Below, one piece after another: positions 46,292-54,970 of a stretch of DNA of 64,000 nt. The position numbers and the translations under genes are program-made. The stretch lies in assembly GCF_001875325.1 (NCBI RefSeq), contig NZ_MDDC01000008.1:1-64000 (forward strand). The letters run 5' to 3'. The notes beneath the pieces are model-generated. The model was not told the origin of the DNA. It ran no database searches and worked only from the letters and a program-made list of their open reading frames with translations. Positions within the stretch are counted from its first letter, which is position 1. Each line of letters starts with the position of its first letter. Source of the DNA: Neomoorella thermoacetica. GTDB lineage: Bacteria > Bacillota > DSM-521 > Neomoorellales > Neomoorellaceae.

Positions 46292-46561
46292 TTAAGCCTT
46301 TTCCCGGTGTACAGGCGCTGTACTGCTGTAACTCTCGACGAGGATGACGTCTACCCCTATTTTAACGACATTCTCCCAGGGAATGACCAGGTCCTCCTCC
46401 CGGCCAAAGAAGAAAAGAAACCTGCCCCCCTGCCCGGGAACAATGAGGGCCCTGATCCGCCCTTCCTCCAGGTCCAGGTCAATATCTTTAATCGTTCCCA
46501 GGCGCCGCCCGTCAATAACATTAATTACCTCGCGCTGCCGCAGTTCAGCCACCCGGATCAT
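46292..46561 (-). CDS. ylmC: YlmC/YmxH family PRC-barrel sporulation protein
   Basis: The 89-residue product (MIRVAELRQREVINVIDGRR, LGTIKDIDLDLEEGRIRALI, then VPGQGGRFLFFFGREEDLVIPW) is a single PRC-barrel domain typical of the YlmC/YmxH group found in spore formers next to sigG. The frame extends to GTG 46570, but GGAGGTGAGGGCG is correctly placed for ATG 46561. Its function is unknown, and the location between spoIIR and pgeF keeps it in the sporulation-division stretch. Confidence 0.85.
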   Translation of the reverse strand: MIRVAELRQREVINVIDGRRLGTIKDIDLDLEEGRIRALIVPGQGGRFLFFFGREEDLVIPWENVVKIGVDVILVESYSSTAPVHREKA

Positions 46562-46630
46562 CGCCCTCACCTCCGCCGTGGCCCGAGGGTCCTGTTAACT
46601 AAATTATATGACCGGTCCTGGTTAAAAAAG

Positions 46631-46652
46631 AAAAAAACCACCTCCGGTGGTT
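46631..46652 (-). terminator. spoIIR terminator
   Basis: AACCACC/GGTGGTT with a GGA-type loop follows immediately after the spoIIR TGA on the minus strand and is continued by a T-rich run (TTTTTTTCTTTTTT). It separates spoIIR from ylmC. Confidence 0.8.
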
Positions 46653-47296
46653 CAGGGCCACAGGCTGGCCAGGTACCGGCGCGAGGTTTTAAATACCTCT
46701 ATTATCTTCCAGCGAACCTGAAAGGCATCCGGTGCCGGCCCTGCTTCCGACGCCGTTCCTGCTACTATAGCAGGTGGGCCGGCGGCCACCTGGCCGGGGT
46801 GGCCCTTACTGGCAACGTCAACCAGGCACAGGGGTGGGAATAGGACACACCACCAGTTCTGCCCCCGGCCCTCCCCGATTACCAGGCGGACGGCCTCGTA
46901 GTTTCCTGCCGGCAGAGTTATGTCCCCGTAGGCCCGGGTCGGGAAGGGAAAGTCGCCAAATTCCGTGCGGACGGTGTAGCTACGGCCTTCCCGCTTGATC
47001 TGGGCTTCCGCGGCGGCGGTTATGGTTGCCAGGTTGGTGCTAACAAGTTGCCGGGCCGTAGTGATGTCCCCGGCCCCCGCCAGGCGCTGACCAACACTGG
47101 CCAGGACGGCATCCCGGACGTGACGTTTTAACTCCTGGTCGCCGGGCGTATCGCTGTTGGCGATTACATGCAACCTGATTAAATTATGCGAATTATATGC
47201 CGGAATAATCCGGTTTTCCTGCCAGGTTGAACCTCCAGCTATGATTACTATCCCGGCCAGCAGTATTGCCAGCAGGGATTTTTTCCATCGAGACAC
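46652..47296 (-). CDS. spoIIR: Stage II sporulation protein R
   Basis: SpoIIR is made in the forespore, secreted into the intermembrane space, and triggers SpoIIGA to process pro-sigma-E in the mother cell. The 214-residue protein has an N-terminal signal/anchor (KKSLLAILLAGIVIIAGG). It then has the SpoIIR blocks HNLIRLHVIANSDTPGDQEL, KRHVRDAVLASVGQRLA, FPTRAYGDITLPAGNYEAVR and GRGQNWWCVLFPPLCLVD. The start is GTG 47296. It stands directly after sigG, close to its signalling partners spoIIGA and sigE, and has its own terminator and the shared leader repeat upstream. Confidence 0.93.
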   Translation of the reverse strand: MSRWKKSLLAILLAGIVIIAGGSTWQENRIIPAYNSHNLIRLHVIANSDTPGDQELKRHVRDAVLASVGQRLAGAGDITTARQLVSTNLATITAAAEAQIKREGRSYTVRTEFGDFPFPTRAYGDITLPAGNYEAVRLVIGEGRGQNWWCVLFPPLCLVDVASKGHPGQVAAGPPAIVAGTASEAGPAPDAFQVRWKIIEVFKTSRRYLASLWP

Positions 47297-47305
47297 TCCT
47301 TGATA

Positions 47306-47372
47306 CTCCTCCGAAAATAGGATTCTGGCTCACATTTTCATGCTTCGTGGAGAGGCAGCCCTCATGGGCGCC
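47306..47372 (-). repeat. Shared leader element before spoIIR, with right-end sequence
   Basis: The minus strand carries GCCAGAATCCTATTTTCGGAGGAG (47329-47306), matching the leaders of dapL and ileS. The adjoining 47332-47372 (TTCGTGGAG, GGCAG, CATGGGCG in order) resembles 29549-29590. This copy therefore looks like an internally deleted version of the 29232-29594 repeat. Confidence 0.55.
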
Positions 47373-47383
47373 TTTTCACCTTA

Positions 47384-48154
47384 CTAAATATATTTCCGCA
47401 AGTGCTGCAGGGCTGCTTTTTCCAGCCGGGAGACCTGGGCCTGGGATATGCCGATTTCGTCTGCGACTTCCATCTGGGTCTTACCTTCAAAGAAACGTAA
47501 GGACAGGATAAGGCGCTCCCGGGGATTCAGCTTGTTCATGGCCTCTTTGATGGCGATATTCTCCAGCCAGTTGCTGTCCTGGTTCTTCTCGTCCCCGATC
47601 TGGTCCATGACAAAGATGGGATCGCCGCCGTCGTGATAAATCGGTTCGAAGAGGGACACCGGCTCCTGAATGGCATCCAGGGCGAAGATTACCTCTTCCT
47701 GGGGCAGGTCCAGTTGCTGGGCTATTTCCGCCAGAGAGGGTTCCCTGGCGAGCTTATTCACCAGGGTGTCCCTTATCTGGAGGGCCTTGTAAGCCACGTC
47801 CCGCAGGGAACGGCTGACCCGGATAGGGTTATTGTCCCGCAGGTAACGCCGGATCTCGCCGATAATCATGGGCACGGCGTAGGTGGAAAACTTGACGTTC
47901 TGGCTCAAATCAAAGTTATCAATGGCCTTCATGAGGCCGATACAACCCACCTGGAACAGGTCGTCCACGTGTTCGCCGCGGTTGGTGAAGCGCTGGATGA
48001 CGCTTAAAACCAGGCGCAGGTTGCCTGTAATGAGCTTTTCCCGGGCTCCGGTTTCTCCGGCCTGCATCTGCTGAAAGAGCTGGCGGATCTCATCGCTCTT
48101 CAGCAGGGGTAACTTGGAGGTATTCACACCGCAGATTTCTACTTTGTTCAGCAT
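47384..48154 (-). CDS. sigG: RNA polymerase sigma-G factor
   Basis: Sigma-G directs late forespore transcription. The N-terminus MLNKVEICGVNTSKLPLLK is the family signature. Region 2 (AREKLITGNLRLVLSVIQRF, DDLFQVGCIGLMKAIDNFDL, KFSTYAVPMIIGEIRRYLRD), region 3 and region 4 (NPRERLILSLRFFEGKTQME, VADEIGISQAQVSRLEKAAL) are all intact. The frame extends to 48202, but ATG 48154 matches the family start (256 residues). A separate promoter (48190-48221) and the sigE terminator show that it is an independent transcript although it follows sigE. Confidence 0.96.
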   Translation of the reverse strand: MLNKVEICGVNTSKLPLLKSDEIRQLFQQMQAGETGAREKLITGNLRLVLSVIQRFTNRGEHVDDLFQVGCIGLMKAIDNFDLSQNVKFSTYAVPMIIGEIRRYLRDNNPIRVSRSLRDVAYKALQIRDTLVNKLAREPSLAEIAQQLDLPQEEVIFALDAIQEPVSLFEPIYHDGGDPIFVMDQIGDEKNQDSNWLENIAIKEAMNKLNPRERLILSLRFFEGKTQMEVADEIGISQAQVSRLEKAALQHLRKYI

Positions 48155-48189
48155 TCCTGGCGAGAAACCTCCCGACCTTGGTCCTGGGA

Positions 48190-48221
48190 TAATTATTGCC
48201 ATGGCTACCTGCTTTTATTCG
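48190..48221 (-). promoter_or_regulatory. Sigma-F/G-like promoter of sigG
   Basis: On the minus strand CGAATA (48221-48216), a 17-base spacer and CAATAATTA (48198-48190) resemble forespore promoters (TGAATA, then CATNNTA). It lies after the sigE terminator and 36 bases before the sigG ATG, where an autoregulated forespore promoter is expected. Confidence 0.5.
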
Positions 48222-48235
48222 GCCCGGCAAAAGGG

Positions 48236-48260
48236 CAAAATAAAAGAGCCTGAAGGGCTC
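48236..48260 (-). terminator. sigE terminator
   Basis: GAGCC and GGCTC pair around CTTCA and are followed by TTTTATTTT on the minus strand, 8 bases after the sigE stop. Confidence 0.75.
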
Positions 48261-48267
48261 GTTTTAC

Positions 48268-48999
48268 CTATTCCATCCTGGCGATCTCTTTGCGCAGGCG
48301 CTTGATAATGCGCTTCTCCAGGCGGGAGATGTAGGACTGGGAGATGCCCAGGATGTCGGCTACCTCCTTCTGGGTTTTCTCCACGCCATCCAGGAGTCCG
48401 AAGCGAAACTCCATGATCTTGCGCTCCCGGGAGGAGAGCTTGCGCATGGCCAGCTGCAGCAGTTTATGGTCGACTTCTTCCTCAATGGACTTATAAATAA
48501 TATCATTGTCCGTCCCCAGGACATCGGAGAGGAGGAGTTCGTTGCCGTCCCAGTCGATGTTCAAGGGTTCATCGAAAGATACCTCAGCCCGGGTTTTATT
48601 ATTGCGGCGCAGGTACATGAGAATCTCATTCTCGATACAGCGGGAGGCATAGGTAGCCAGTTTGATCCGCTTCTTAGGGTCAAAGGTATTGACAGCCTTA
48701 ATCAGGCCGATGGTACCTATGGAGACCAGGTCCTCAATGCCCACGCCGGTATTTTCAAACTTGCGGGCTATATAAACTACCAGGCGCAGGTTGCGTTCAA
48801 TGAGAACCTTTTTAACGGCGGCATCGCCGTCTTCCAGGCGCAGGAGGAGGTCCGATTCCTCATCGCTGGAAAGGGGTGGTGGCAGGGCTTCGCTACTGCC
48901 CACATAAAAAAATTCCGCCAGCCACCTGCACCTGATGGCCAGGCGGCTGTAGAGGAACTGGAGCTTTATTCTGGCAAGGTTTAATAAACGCTGGACCAC
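48268..48999 (-). CDS. sigE: Pro-sigma-E (early mother-cell sigma factor)
   Basis: Sigma-E controls early mother-cell genes and is made as an inactive precursor. The 243-residue product has an N-terminal amphipathic pro-sequence ([20 protein letters not shown]) ending near [18 protein letters not shown], the expected SpoIIGA cleavage zone. Region 2 ([40 protein letters not shown]) and region 4 ([40 protein letters not shown]) follow. The start is GTG 48999 after GGGGAGAAACCG. It begins 13 bases after the spoIIGA stop and shares its promoter. Confidence 0.96.
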   Translation of the reverse strand: MVQRLLNLARIKLQFLYSRLAIRCRWLAEFFYVGSSEALPPPLSSDEESDLLLRLEDGDAAVKKVLIERNLRLVVYIARKFENTGVGIEDLVSIGTIGLIKAVNTFDPKKRIKLATYASRCIENEILMYLRRNNKTRAEVSFDEPLNIDWDGNELLLSDVLGTDNDIIYKSIEEEVDHKLLQLAMRKLSSRERKIMEFRFGLLDGVEKTQKEVADILGISQSYISRLEKRIIKRLRKEIARME

Positions 49000-49012
49000 C
49001 GGTTTCTCCCCC

Positions 49013-49933
49013 TCAGAAGCTCATACTCAATTCCAGCAAATCCGGGTGCAGCAGTGCCCGGTAATTTCCCTCCGGTGATAGCTGCTCCCGGTAGAGACCG
49101 ATTAAAACCTCCTTTACCTTGATCATCCCTCCGCTGGTTACAATAACCACCTCATCCGGGCGTAAACCCAGGAGCATCCCCCGTTCCTGCCCCAGGGAGT
49201 GATAGGGGATCAACCGTAACCGGGTTGCCCAGGGAGTGGCGGCCAGGGAGTTCACCAGGTAATCCAGGTCAAATCCCCCCTGGCTGTCATAGGCTTTTAT
49301 AATCTCCGGAGGTATGATCTCCTTTAAGGCGTTATATTCCACGATAATTACCGGCCGCTGGGAAAGGGGTTCCCGCAGGCTGTTGCCGGTATCAACCAGG
49401 GCTTTAACGGCCAGGTGACGGCCGCCAAAGGTTATCACCACCGGTAGCCGGAGCATCTGCTGCCAGATATTCTTTTTCAGCCAGCCTGCGCCCCAGCGAA
49501 CCAGTACCATGGCAGCCGCCAGGGCTACCAGGAGCCAGGTATAATGGAGCCCGGGAGCCGCCATCACGGCACCGCCCATGAACTGCAGGCTCTCGCCACA
49601 GCCGGCAAGGTAGATGCCCCCCAGCATGGCCCCTCCCATGGTGAAGGCAACCAGGTAAAAATAAACCACCGCCTGAAAAAAACGGCGCCAGCTAAGGGGA
49701 TAAAAAGCCGCCAGGAGCATAACCAGGGAAAAGAGGACCTTTACCACCAGGGTAAGGACCAGTTCCTGGCCGGGAAATAAGAGCGCCAGGGAATAAGCCG
49801 CCCCGACGGCGGCTCCGGCCAGGAGCCGCCAGGAAGAAACCGGCAATTGCCCCAGCCTGGCTGTGGCCCAGAGGATAAAGTAATCCATAACCAGGTTAAT
49901 TACCAGAACCACGTCCATATAGACCACTGGCAA
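49013..49933 (-). CDS. spoIIGA: Sigma-E processing peptidase SpoIIGA
   Basis: SpoIIGA is a membrane aspartic protease that cleaves pro-sigma-E after the SpoIIR signal. The N-terminal half has five hydrophobic segments ([20 protein letters not shown] onward). The cytoplasmic C-terminal half carries the active-site motif [20 protein letters not shown] near residue 180, and [23 protein letters not shown] 49933 is used; an in-frame ATG at 49918 is an alternative. It forms an operon with sigE and is preceded by a spoIIG-type promoter. Confidence 0.94.
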   Translation of the reverse strand: MPVVYMDVVLVINLVMDYFILWATARLGQLPVSSWRLLAGAAVGAAYSLALLFPGQELVLTLVVKVLFSLVMLLAAFYPLSWRRFFQAVVYFYLVAFTMGGAMLGGIYLAGCGESLQFMGGAVMAAPGLHYTWLLVALAAAMVLVRWGAGWLKKNIWQQMLRLPVVITFGGRHLAVKALVDTGNSLREPLSQRPVIIVEYNALKEIIPPEIIKAYDSQGGFDLDYLVNSLAATPWATRLRLIPYHSLGQERGMLLGLRPDEVVIVTSGGMIKVKEVLIGLYREQLSPEGNYRALLHPDLLELSMSF

Positions 49934-50008
49934 GTGGCATCACCCCGGAGATGGTAGGCCTAATTATTACCATGATATGAGCTTTATGGTAGATTCATAA
50001 CTACAGTA

Positions 50009-50041
50009 ATTATATTCCTTCCTTCAGGAAAAATTTGTCAA
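50009..50041 (-). promoter_or_regulatory. spoIIG-type promoter with long spacer
   Basis: A perfect TTGACA (50041-50036) and perfect TATAAT (50014-50009) are separated by 21 bases on the minus strand. Bacillus subtilis spoIIG has the same oddity (22 bases), where Spo0A-P bridges the gap. TGACAAA overlapping the -35 is one mismatch from the Spo0A box TGNCGAA. Confidence 0.7.
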
Positions 50042-50052
50042 ATGATGGATAC

Positions 50053-50081
50053 AAAAAAACTGTTACCGCGTGGTAACAGTT
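50053..50081 (-). terminator. ftsZ terminator
   Basis: AACTGTTACC and GGTAACAGTT form a perfect 10-base-pair stem with a short loop and are followed by an unbroken T run on the minus strand, about 20 bases after the ftsZ stop and just before the spoIIG promoter. Confidence 0.9.
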
Positions 50082-50100
50082 CTGACGATCCCAACCGTAC

Positions 50101-51168
50101 CTAGCGCCGGCGGAGGAAGGCCGGTATGTCGAGGTCGTCGATGTTAAAGGGTTTAACATCCAGTTCAGCCTCCCGGGTCGCCGCCGCCTGGTCGGCCGCC
50201 TGCTCGGCAGCCTTCCCTTCAAAGCCGGTGGCAATGACGGTGACCCGGATCTCGTCCTTCAGGCTCTCATCAATAACGGCGCCGAAGATAATGTTGGCCT
50301 CGGGATCGGCCGCCGCCGCGACTATTTCCGCCGCTTCGTTCACTTCCAACAGGCCCAGGTTGCTGCCGCCGGTGATGTTTAACAGTACCCCGCGGGCCCC
50401 TTCAATCGAGGTTTCCAGCAGGGGGCTGGAGATGGCCATCCGGGCCGCCTCAACGGCCCGCTTTTCCCCGGTAGCCCGGCCAATACCCATGAGGGCCGAA
50501 CCGGTATCCGTCATAATAGTCTTGACATCGGCGAAATCCAGGTTGATCAGTCCCGGTACGGCGATAAGATCAGATATCCCCTGGACACCCTGGCGGAGTA
50601 CATCGTCGGCAATCCGGAAGGCTTCGAGTATGGAGGTCTGTTTATCAGCCACCTGGAGCAGGCGGTCGTTGGGGATAATAATCAACGTATCTACCTTGGT
50701 CTTTAATTCCTCTACCCCGGCTTCGGCCTGCTTGGCCCTCTTGCGGCCCTCGAAGCTAAAGGGGCGGGTAACTACACCCACCGTCAGGGCACCGGCTTCC
50801 TTGGCAATCTGAGCCACTACCGGTGCAGCTCCAGTGCCTGTGCCGCCGCCCATACCGGCAGTGACAAAGACCATATCAGCTCCCTGGAGTCGCTGGGCCA
50901 GCTCCTCCCGGCTCTCTTCCGCCGCCTTTTTGCCAATCTCCGGGTTGGCGCCGGCTCCCAGGCCCTTGGTGAGCTTGGTGCCGATCTGGATCTTTTGTTC
51001 CGCCTGGCAGAGGCGCAGGGCCTGGGCATCTGTATTAACGCTGATAAACTCTACTCCTCGCAGGCCGGCAGCAATCATCCGGTTAACGGCATTACTACCG
51101 CCGCCACCTACTCCCACCACCTTAATGGCGGCAAACTGGTTGAGATCGCCGTCCTCAAATTCCAGCAC
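50101..51168 (-). CDS. ftsZ: Cell division GTPase FtsZ
   Basis: FtsZ polymerises into the Z ring that recruits the divisome. The 355-residue tubulin homologue has [17 protein letters not shown], the GTP-binding signature [18 protein letters not shown] near residue 105, [17 protein letters not shown] and the T7 loop [11 protein letters not shown]. The conserved C-terminal peptide [14 protein letters not shown] binds FtsA and SepF. The start is GTG 51168 after AAAAGGAGGAGTACC. It is the last gene of the dcw run, with a strong terminator. Confidence 0.98.
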   Translation of the reverse strand: MLEFEDGDLNQFAAIKVVGVGGGGSNAVNRMIAAGLRGVEFISVNTDAQALRLCQAEQKIQIGTKLTKGLGAGANPEIGKKAAEESREELAQRLQGADMVFVTAGMGGGTGTGAAPVVAQIAKEAGALTVGVVTRPFSFEGRKRAKQAEAGVEELKTKVDTLIIIPNDRLLQVADKQTSILEAFRIADDVLRQGVQGISDLIAVPGLINLDFADVKTIMTDTGSALMGIGRATGEKRAVEAARMAISSPLLETSIEGARGVLLNITGGSNLGLLEVNEAAEIVAAAADPEANIIFGAVIDESLKDEIRVTVIATGFEGKAAEQAADQAAATREAELDVKPFNIDDLDIPAFLRRR

Positions 51169-51188
51169 CCGGTACTCCTCCTTTTATC

Positions 51189-52421
51189 TTAAAAAAGTTC
51201 ACGCCACCAGCTCTTTAGCCGTGACCAGAAATTTTCCCACCCTGTTTCCCGTGTGGCTGCCGCCTGGGAATGGGCCAGGCGGCGGGCACCATAGTTTACC
51301 AGGCCTACTACCGTAGCATAGGGAGGCGCAGCTACCATATCGGCCAGACCGCCGCCCCCTTCCGGCCAGCCCAGGCGCACCGGCATGGCGAGAATCTCGG
51401 CTGCCATTCCGGTTATCCCTTCCAGCAAGGCACCACCGCCGGTAAGGACCACCCCTCCCGGCAGCAGGCCTTGAAAGTGAGCGGAGCTTAGCTCCCGGCG
51501 GACCATGGTGAATATCTCCTCAACCCGGGGTTCGATAATTGCCGCCAGGGTTTTCCTGGAGACCCGGCGTTTTTCCCTCCCGCCCACAGGCGGGACTTCA
51601 ACAGCCTCGTTATCGGGAACGGCATCCGCCGGGACACAGCCATACTCCTTTTTTATTACTTCTGCCTGGACAATAGGGGTCCGCAGGCCCACAGCCAGAT
51701 CACTGGTTATATGTTCACTGCCGATGGGCAGGACCGACGCAAACCACAAGCTGTCCTGGGAGATAAGGGCTATTTCCGTAGTGCCCCCGCCAATATCCAC
51801 TACCACGGACCCCAGTTCCCTTTCTGCCTGCTGGAGAACGGCCCCGGCCGAGGCCAGGGGATTTAAAACCAGCTCGTCCACTGCCAGGCCGGCCCGCTGG
51901 ACGCTTTTCATTATATTTTGGACCGTGGCCCCGGCGGCGGTGACTATCTGGGTTTCGACCTCCAGGCGGGAACCGCACATACCTACAGGGTCCATAACGC
52001 CATCATAGCCATCGACTATGTACTGGCGAGGCAGGACGTGAATAATGCGCCGCTCCGCCGCCAGGGGTATCACCCGGGCGGCCTGGAGGACCCTCTCTAC
52101 GTCCTCAAGGCCTATCTCACCGTCTTCGCCGGTAACAGCCACCACTCCCCGGTTGTTGAGGGAGTCGATATGGGGTCCCGTCAAACCGACGAAGGCCGAA
52201 TGGACCTGGCAACCGCTCATGCGTTCGGCCTGCTCTACGGCTCCGGCTATGGCCCGGGCCGTATTTTCAATGTCAACGATAATCCCTTTGCGCAGGCCCC
52301 CGGACGGAGTTTCCCCCAGGCCGATGATATTCAGGCGGCCTTCCGGCATAACTTCCGCTACTACTGCGACCACCTTGGTGGTGCCAATATCGATACCGGC
52401 AACTATATTGTCTTTGGGCAA
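51189..52421 (-). CDS. ftsA: Cell division protein FtsA
   Basis: FtsA is an actin-like ATPase that tethers FtsZ to the membrane. Phosphate loops are [18 protein letters not shown] and [16 protein letters not shown]. The 1C (SHS2) domain includes [20 protein letters not shown]. The C-terminal amphipathic membrane-targeting helix is [16 protein letters not shown]. The open frame begins at 52448, but TTG 52421 ([13 protein letters not shown]) is properly spaced from TGGAGGTGCCGG and matches the family start (410 residues). It is followed 20 bases later by ftsZ. Confidence 0.95.
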   Translation of the reverse strand: MPKDNIVAGIDIGTTKVVAVVAEVMPEGRLNIIGLGETPSGGLRKGIIVDIENTARAIAGAVEQAERMSGCQVHSAFVGLTGPHIDSLNNRGVVAVTGEDGEIGLEDVERVLQAARVIPLAAERRIIHVLPRQYIVDGYDGVMDPVGMCGSRLEVETQIVTAAGATVQNIMKSVQRAGLAVDELVLNPLASAGAVLQQAERELGSVVVDIGGGTTEIALISQDSLWFASVLPIGSEHITSDLAVGLRTPIVQAEVIKKEYGCVPADAVPDNEAVEVPPVGGREKRRVSRKTLAAIIEPRVEEIFTMVRRELSSAHFQGLLPGGVVLTGGGALLEGITGMAAEILAMPVRLGWPEGGGGLADMVAAPPYATVVGLVNYGARRLAHSQAAATRETGWENFWSRLKSWWRELF

Positions 52422-52509
52422 ACTCCGGCACCTCCAGGTTCCCCCCATTTCTTTACGAAGGAGAATTCAACATAACTTTCTATTTTCCTTTTTTTACAAG
52501 GGGTTTTTC

Positions 52510-52842
52510 TTATCTTTTTAATAGGTGCCGCCGGATAATCGCCAGGTTCTGGAACAAACGCACGCCAAAGACCAGAACTGCTGCCAGGTAAAGCTCTACT
52601 CCCAGCTGGTCACCGATATAAGCCAGGAAGGCCGCCAGTAAAGTATTCGAGAAAAAACCGGTCAGGAATATGGCATTATCGAAATTATCTTCCATGCTCG
52701 CCCGCAGGCCCCCGAAGACCGAATCCAGGGCTGCCAGTACGGCTACCGACATATACTTGCTATAGACAACCGGTATCTTTACCGGCAGCAGGAGCCCGGC
52801 CACTACACCCACGATAAGACCTATCAATGGGATCCACATCAC
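52510..52842 (-). CDS. sbp: Small basic protein Sbp (DUF1290)
   Basis: The 110-residue membrane protein has three helices and the DUF1290 pattern (MWIPLIGLIVGVVAGLLLPV, YSKYMSVAVLAALDSVFGGL, GDQLGVELYLAAVLVFGVRL). It is encoded beside ftsQ and ftsA in many Firmicutes and is thought to take part in division or envelope functions, not experimentally settled. GTG 52842 overlaps the ftsQ TGA as GTGA; AAAGGAGTGAAGC precedes it. The DUF881 genes often flanking sbp are missing here. Confidence 0.9.
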   Translation of the reverse strand: MMWIPLIGLIVGVVAGLLLPVKIPVVYSKYMSVAVLAALDSVFGGLRASMEDNFDNAIFLTGFFSNTLLAAFLAYIGDQLGVELYLAAVLVFGVRLFQNLAIIRRHLLKR

Positions 52843-53624
52843 CGCTTCACTCCTTTCCCGGCTTGTGCCTGGCTGGTTGACTGGGTGAACTTAATAACCG
52901 GTGGTCCGGCAAAGCTAACATCAATATATTCCACAACGCTGTCGCCTGGCAGGCCCCGCAGGGCTTCCTGCAACCTTTCCAGCTTGGCGGGAACATCCCT
53001 GCTGTCGCCGAATTTTACCCTGATCTGGCCGGCCCAGATTAGCTGCAGGTTAACAGGCGAGGGGGCGATTATCTCCTGGAGCTGGTTTAAAGTGGTGGGT
53101 GGCACCTGTTGCAACACTGCCAGGGCGGCCTGAAGTCCCTGATCCTCAATCCGTGAACCGGGGCCTACCTCTCCCAGCCGGCTTATGCCGGATATAAGGG
53201 GCAGGTTCAGGGAGCCAATTTGCTGGACCCTCTCCATGACCACACCTGCGGCGTCGACCAGGAGAAAGCTGCCCTGGTCCACAAGGAGGGCTACCGGTAC
53301 CCGTTCCTGGATCCTTACCAGCAGGGTATGGGGCCAGCGCCGGGAGACGTGGGCCGAAGCTACCAGGGGGTTGGTTGCCAGCCTCCGGGCCAGGGTGCCG
53401 GTATCTACCTGCCAGAGGTTGGTGCCCATGGTTACCCCCATTAAGGTTTCCAGGTCGGAGGCAGCTATGTGCTCATTACCGGTAATAACGATTTTTTCCA
53501 GGGAGAAAAAGCCGGAATGGATAAAATAAAATAAGGCCGTAACCAGCAAGAAAAAAAACAGGGCACGACGAACCCGCTGCCGGCGCCGCCGGTAAACCCG
53601 GGGCGAGTGGGCTGGGACAGCCAT
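52839..53624 (-). CDS. ftsQ: Cell division protein FtsQ/DivIB
   Basis: FtsQ/DivIB is a single-pass divisome protein linking FtsL/FtsB and regulating septal murein synthesis. A basic cytoplasmic tail (RVYRRRRQRVRR) precedes one membrane helix (ALFFFLLVTALFYFIHSGFF). A POTRA domain follows (LEKIVITGNEHIAASDLETL, NPLVASAHVSRRWPHTLLVR), then the FtsQ beta domain and a disordered tail. It is 261 residues long. ATG 53624 follows CGAGGTGGGAAG. It overlaps sbp by 4 bases. Confidence 0.92.
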   Translation of the reverse strand: MAVPAHSPRVYRRRRQRVRRALFFFLLVTALFYFIHSGFFSLEKIVITGNEHIAASDLETLMGVTMGTNLWQVDTGTLARRLATNPLVASAHVSRRWPHTLLVRIQERVPVALLVDQGSFLLVDAAGVVMERVQQIGSLNLPLISGISRLGEVGPGSRIEDQGLQAALAVLQQVPPTTLNQLQEIIAPSPVNLQLIWAGQIRVKFGDSRDVPAKLERLQEALRGLPGDSVVEYIDVSFAGPPVIKFTQSTSQAQAGKGVKR

Positions 53625-53677
53625 CTTCCCACCTCGTTTACTGCCATTATACCAGAAAGATCAGGCCTGTCCACTGG

Positions 53678-53704
53678 AAGAAGTGAGAAGTTATCTCACT
53701 TCTT
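53678..53704 (-). promoter_or_regulatory. Perfect 11-bp hairpin after the murA stop
   Basis: AAGAAGTGAGA and TCTCACTTCTT pair perfectly around a five-base loop. The stem begins in the last murA codons and includes its TGA. No T run follows, so it is not a classical terminator. It might protect or partly attenuate the transcript before ftsQ. Confidence 0.5.
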
Positions 53705-54952
53705 ATTCAAGCGCTGAATATCGGCTCCCAGTTCGCCCAGGCGTTTCTCCAATTGTTCGTAACCGCGATCCAGGTGGTGGACTCCCTCCACCAGGGTCTG
53801 CCCTTCTGCCATGAGGCCGGCGATCACCAGGGCCGCCCCGGCCCTCAGGTCGGAGGCTTCCACCATACTCCCGCTTAAGCCTGGAACGCCGTTGATCACT
53901 GCTACCCGCCCTTCTATTTTTATATCGGCTCCCAGGCGCCTCAATTCAGCTGCATGCTTAAATCTGTTTTCAAAAATACTCTCAACCATAATACTCGTAC
54001 CCTCGGCTACACTCATAAGGGCCATAAACTGGGGTTGCATATCGGTGGGAAAACCGGGGTAAGGCAGGGTCTTGCAATCTACGGCCCTTAGCCTCCCCGG
54101 GCCCTGGATACGGACCGCATCCTTTTTTATAATTATTCTGGCCCCCATTTCCCGCAGTTTTGCCAGGACGGCCATGAGGTGCCCCGGCTGGCAATCCTGG
54201 ACCAGGACATCGCCTCCGGTGGCCGCTGCTGCGGCCAGGAAGGTACCGGCTTCGATCCGGTCGGGAATTATCTTATAATCGCATCCTTTGAGTTCCCTCA
54301 CCCCTTCGATGCGGATGGTATCCCGGCCGGCGCCGCGAATCCTGGCTCCCATGGCGTTCAGGAAATTTTGCAGGTCGACAATCTCCGGTTCCCTGGCCGC
54401 GTTATACAGGGTAGTTACCCCTTCCGCCAGGACGGCGGCCATCATCAGGTTTTCCGTCGCCCCGACACTGGGAAAATCCAGGTAGAAGCTGGTTCCCCGG
54501 AGCCCGGTGGTCCGGGCCTCGATGTAGCCAAGCTTTTCCGTCACTTCAGCCCCCATGGCCATCAAACCCTTGATGTGCAGGTCCATGGGCCGGGAGCCAA
54601 TAGCGCAGCCCCCGGGATAGGGTACCCGGAAGTAGTGCCACCGCCCCAGCAGGGGGCCCATAACCAGATTGGAAGCCCGGAGTTGCCGCATCAACTCTGC
54701 CGGTACTTCCGGCGTTACTGTGGACGCCGGAGCCACCAGCAGTTCCTGGCCCCTGCGCTCCACCTTCATCCCCAGGGAACGAATAACAGCTGCCATGACA
54801 CTGACATCCTGCAGGCGGGGTACCTGCTGGAGGCGGCATTCCCCGGTGGCCAGGAGGGTGGCGGCCATGATGGGCAAAGCGGCGTTTTTTGCCCCCTGGA
54901 CAACAACTTCCCCCTCCAGGCGCCGGCCCCCATTGATGACTAAAACCTCCAA
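53696..54952 (-). CDS. murA: UDP-N-acetylglucosamine 1-carboxyvinyltransferase
   Basis: MurA transfers enolpyruvate from PEP to UDP-GlcNAc, the first committed murein step. The 418-residue protein shows GAKNAALPIMAATLLATGEC, the catalytic Cys in RVPYPGGCAIGSRPMDLH near residue 115 (fosfomycin-sensitive type), and DRIEAGTFLAAAAATGGDVL. TDMQPQFMALMSVAEGTS is also present. The start is TTG 54952. In this organism murA is placed between murB and ftsQ. The long stem at its stop codon may be regulatory. Confidence 0.96.
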   Translation of the reverse strand: MEVLVINGGRRLEGEVVVQGAKNAALPIMAATLLATGECRLQQVPRLQDVSVMAAVIRSLGMKVERRGQELLVAPASTVTPEVPAELMRQLRASNLVMGPLLGRWHYFRVPYPGGCAIGSRPMDLHIKGLMAMGAEVTEKLGYIEARTTGLRGTSFYLDFPSVGATENLMMAAVLAEGVTTLYNAAREPEIVDLQNFLNAMGARIRGAGRDTIRIEGVRELKGCDYKIIPDRIEAGTFLAAAAATGGDVLVQDCQPGHLMAVLAKLREMGARIIIKKDAVRIQGPGRLRAVDCKTLPYPGFPTDMQPQFMALMSVAEGTSIMVESIFENRFKHAAELRRLGADIKIEGRVAVINGVPGLSGSMVEASDLRAGAALVIAGLMAEGQTLVEGVHHLDRGYEQLEKRLGELGADIQRLNKK

Positions 54953-54970
54953 GGCCTACCCCTCCCCGAA

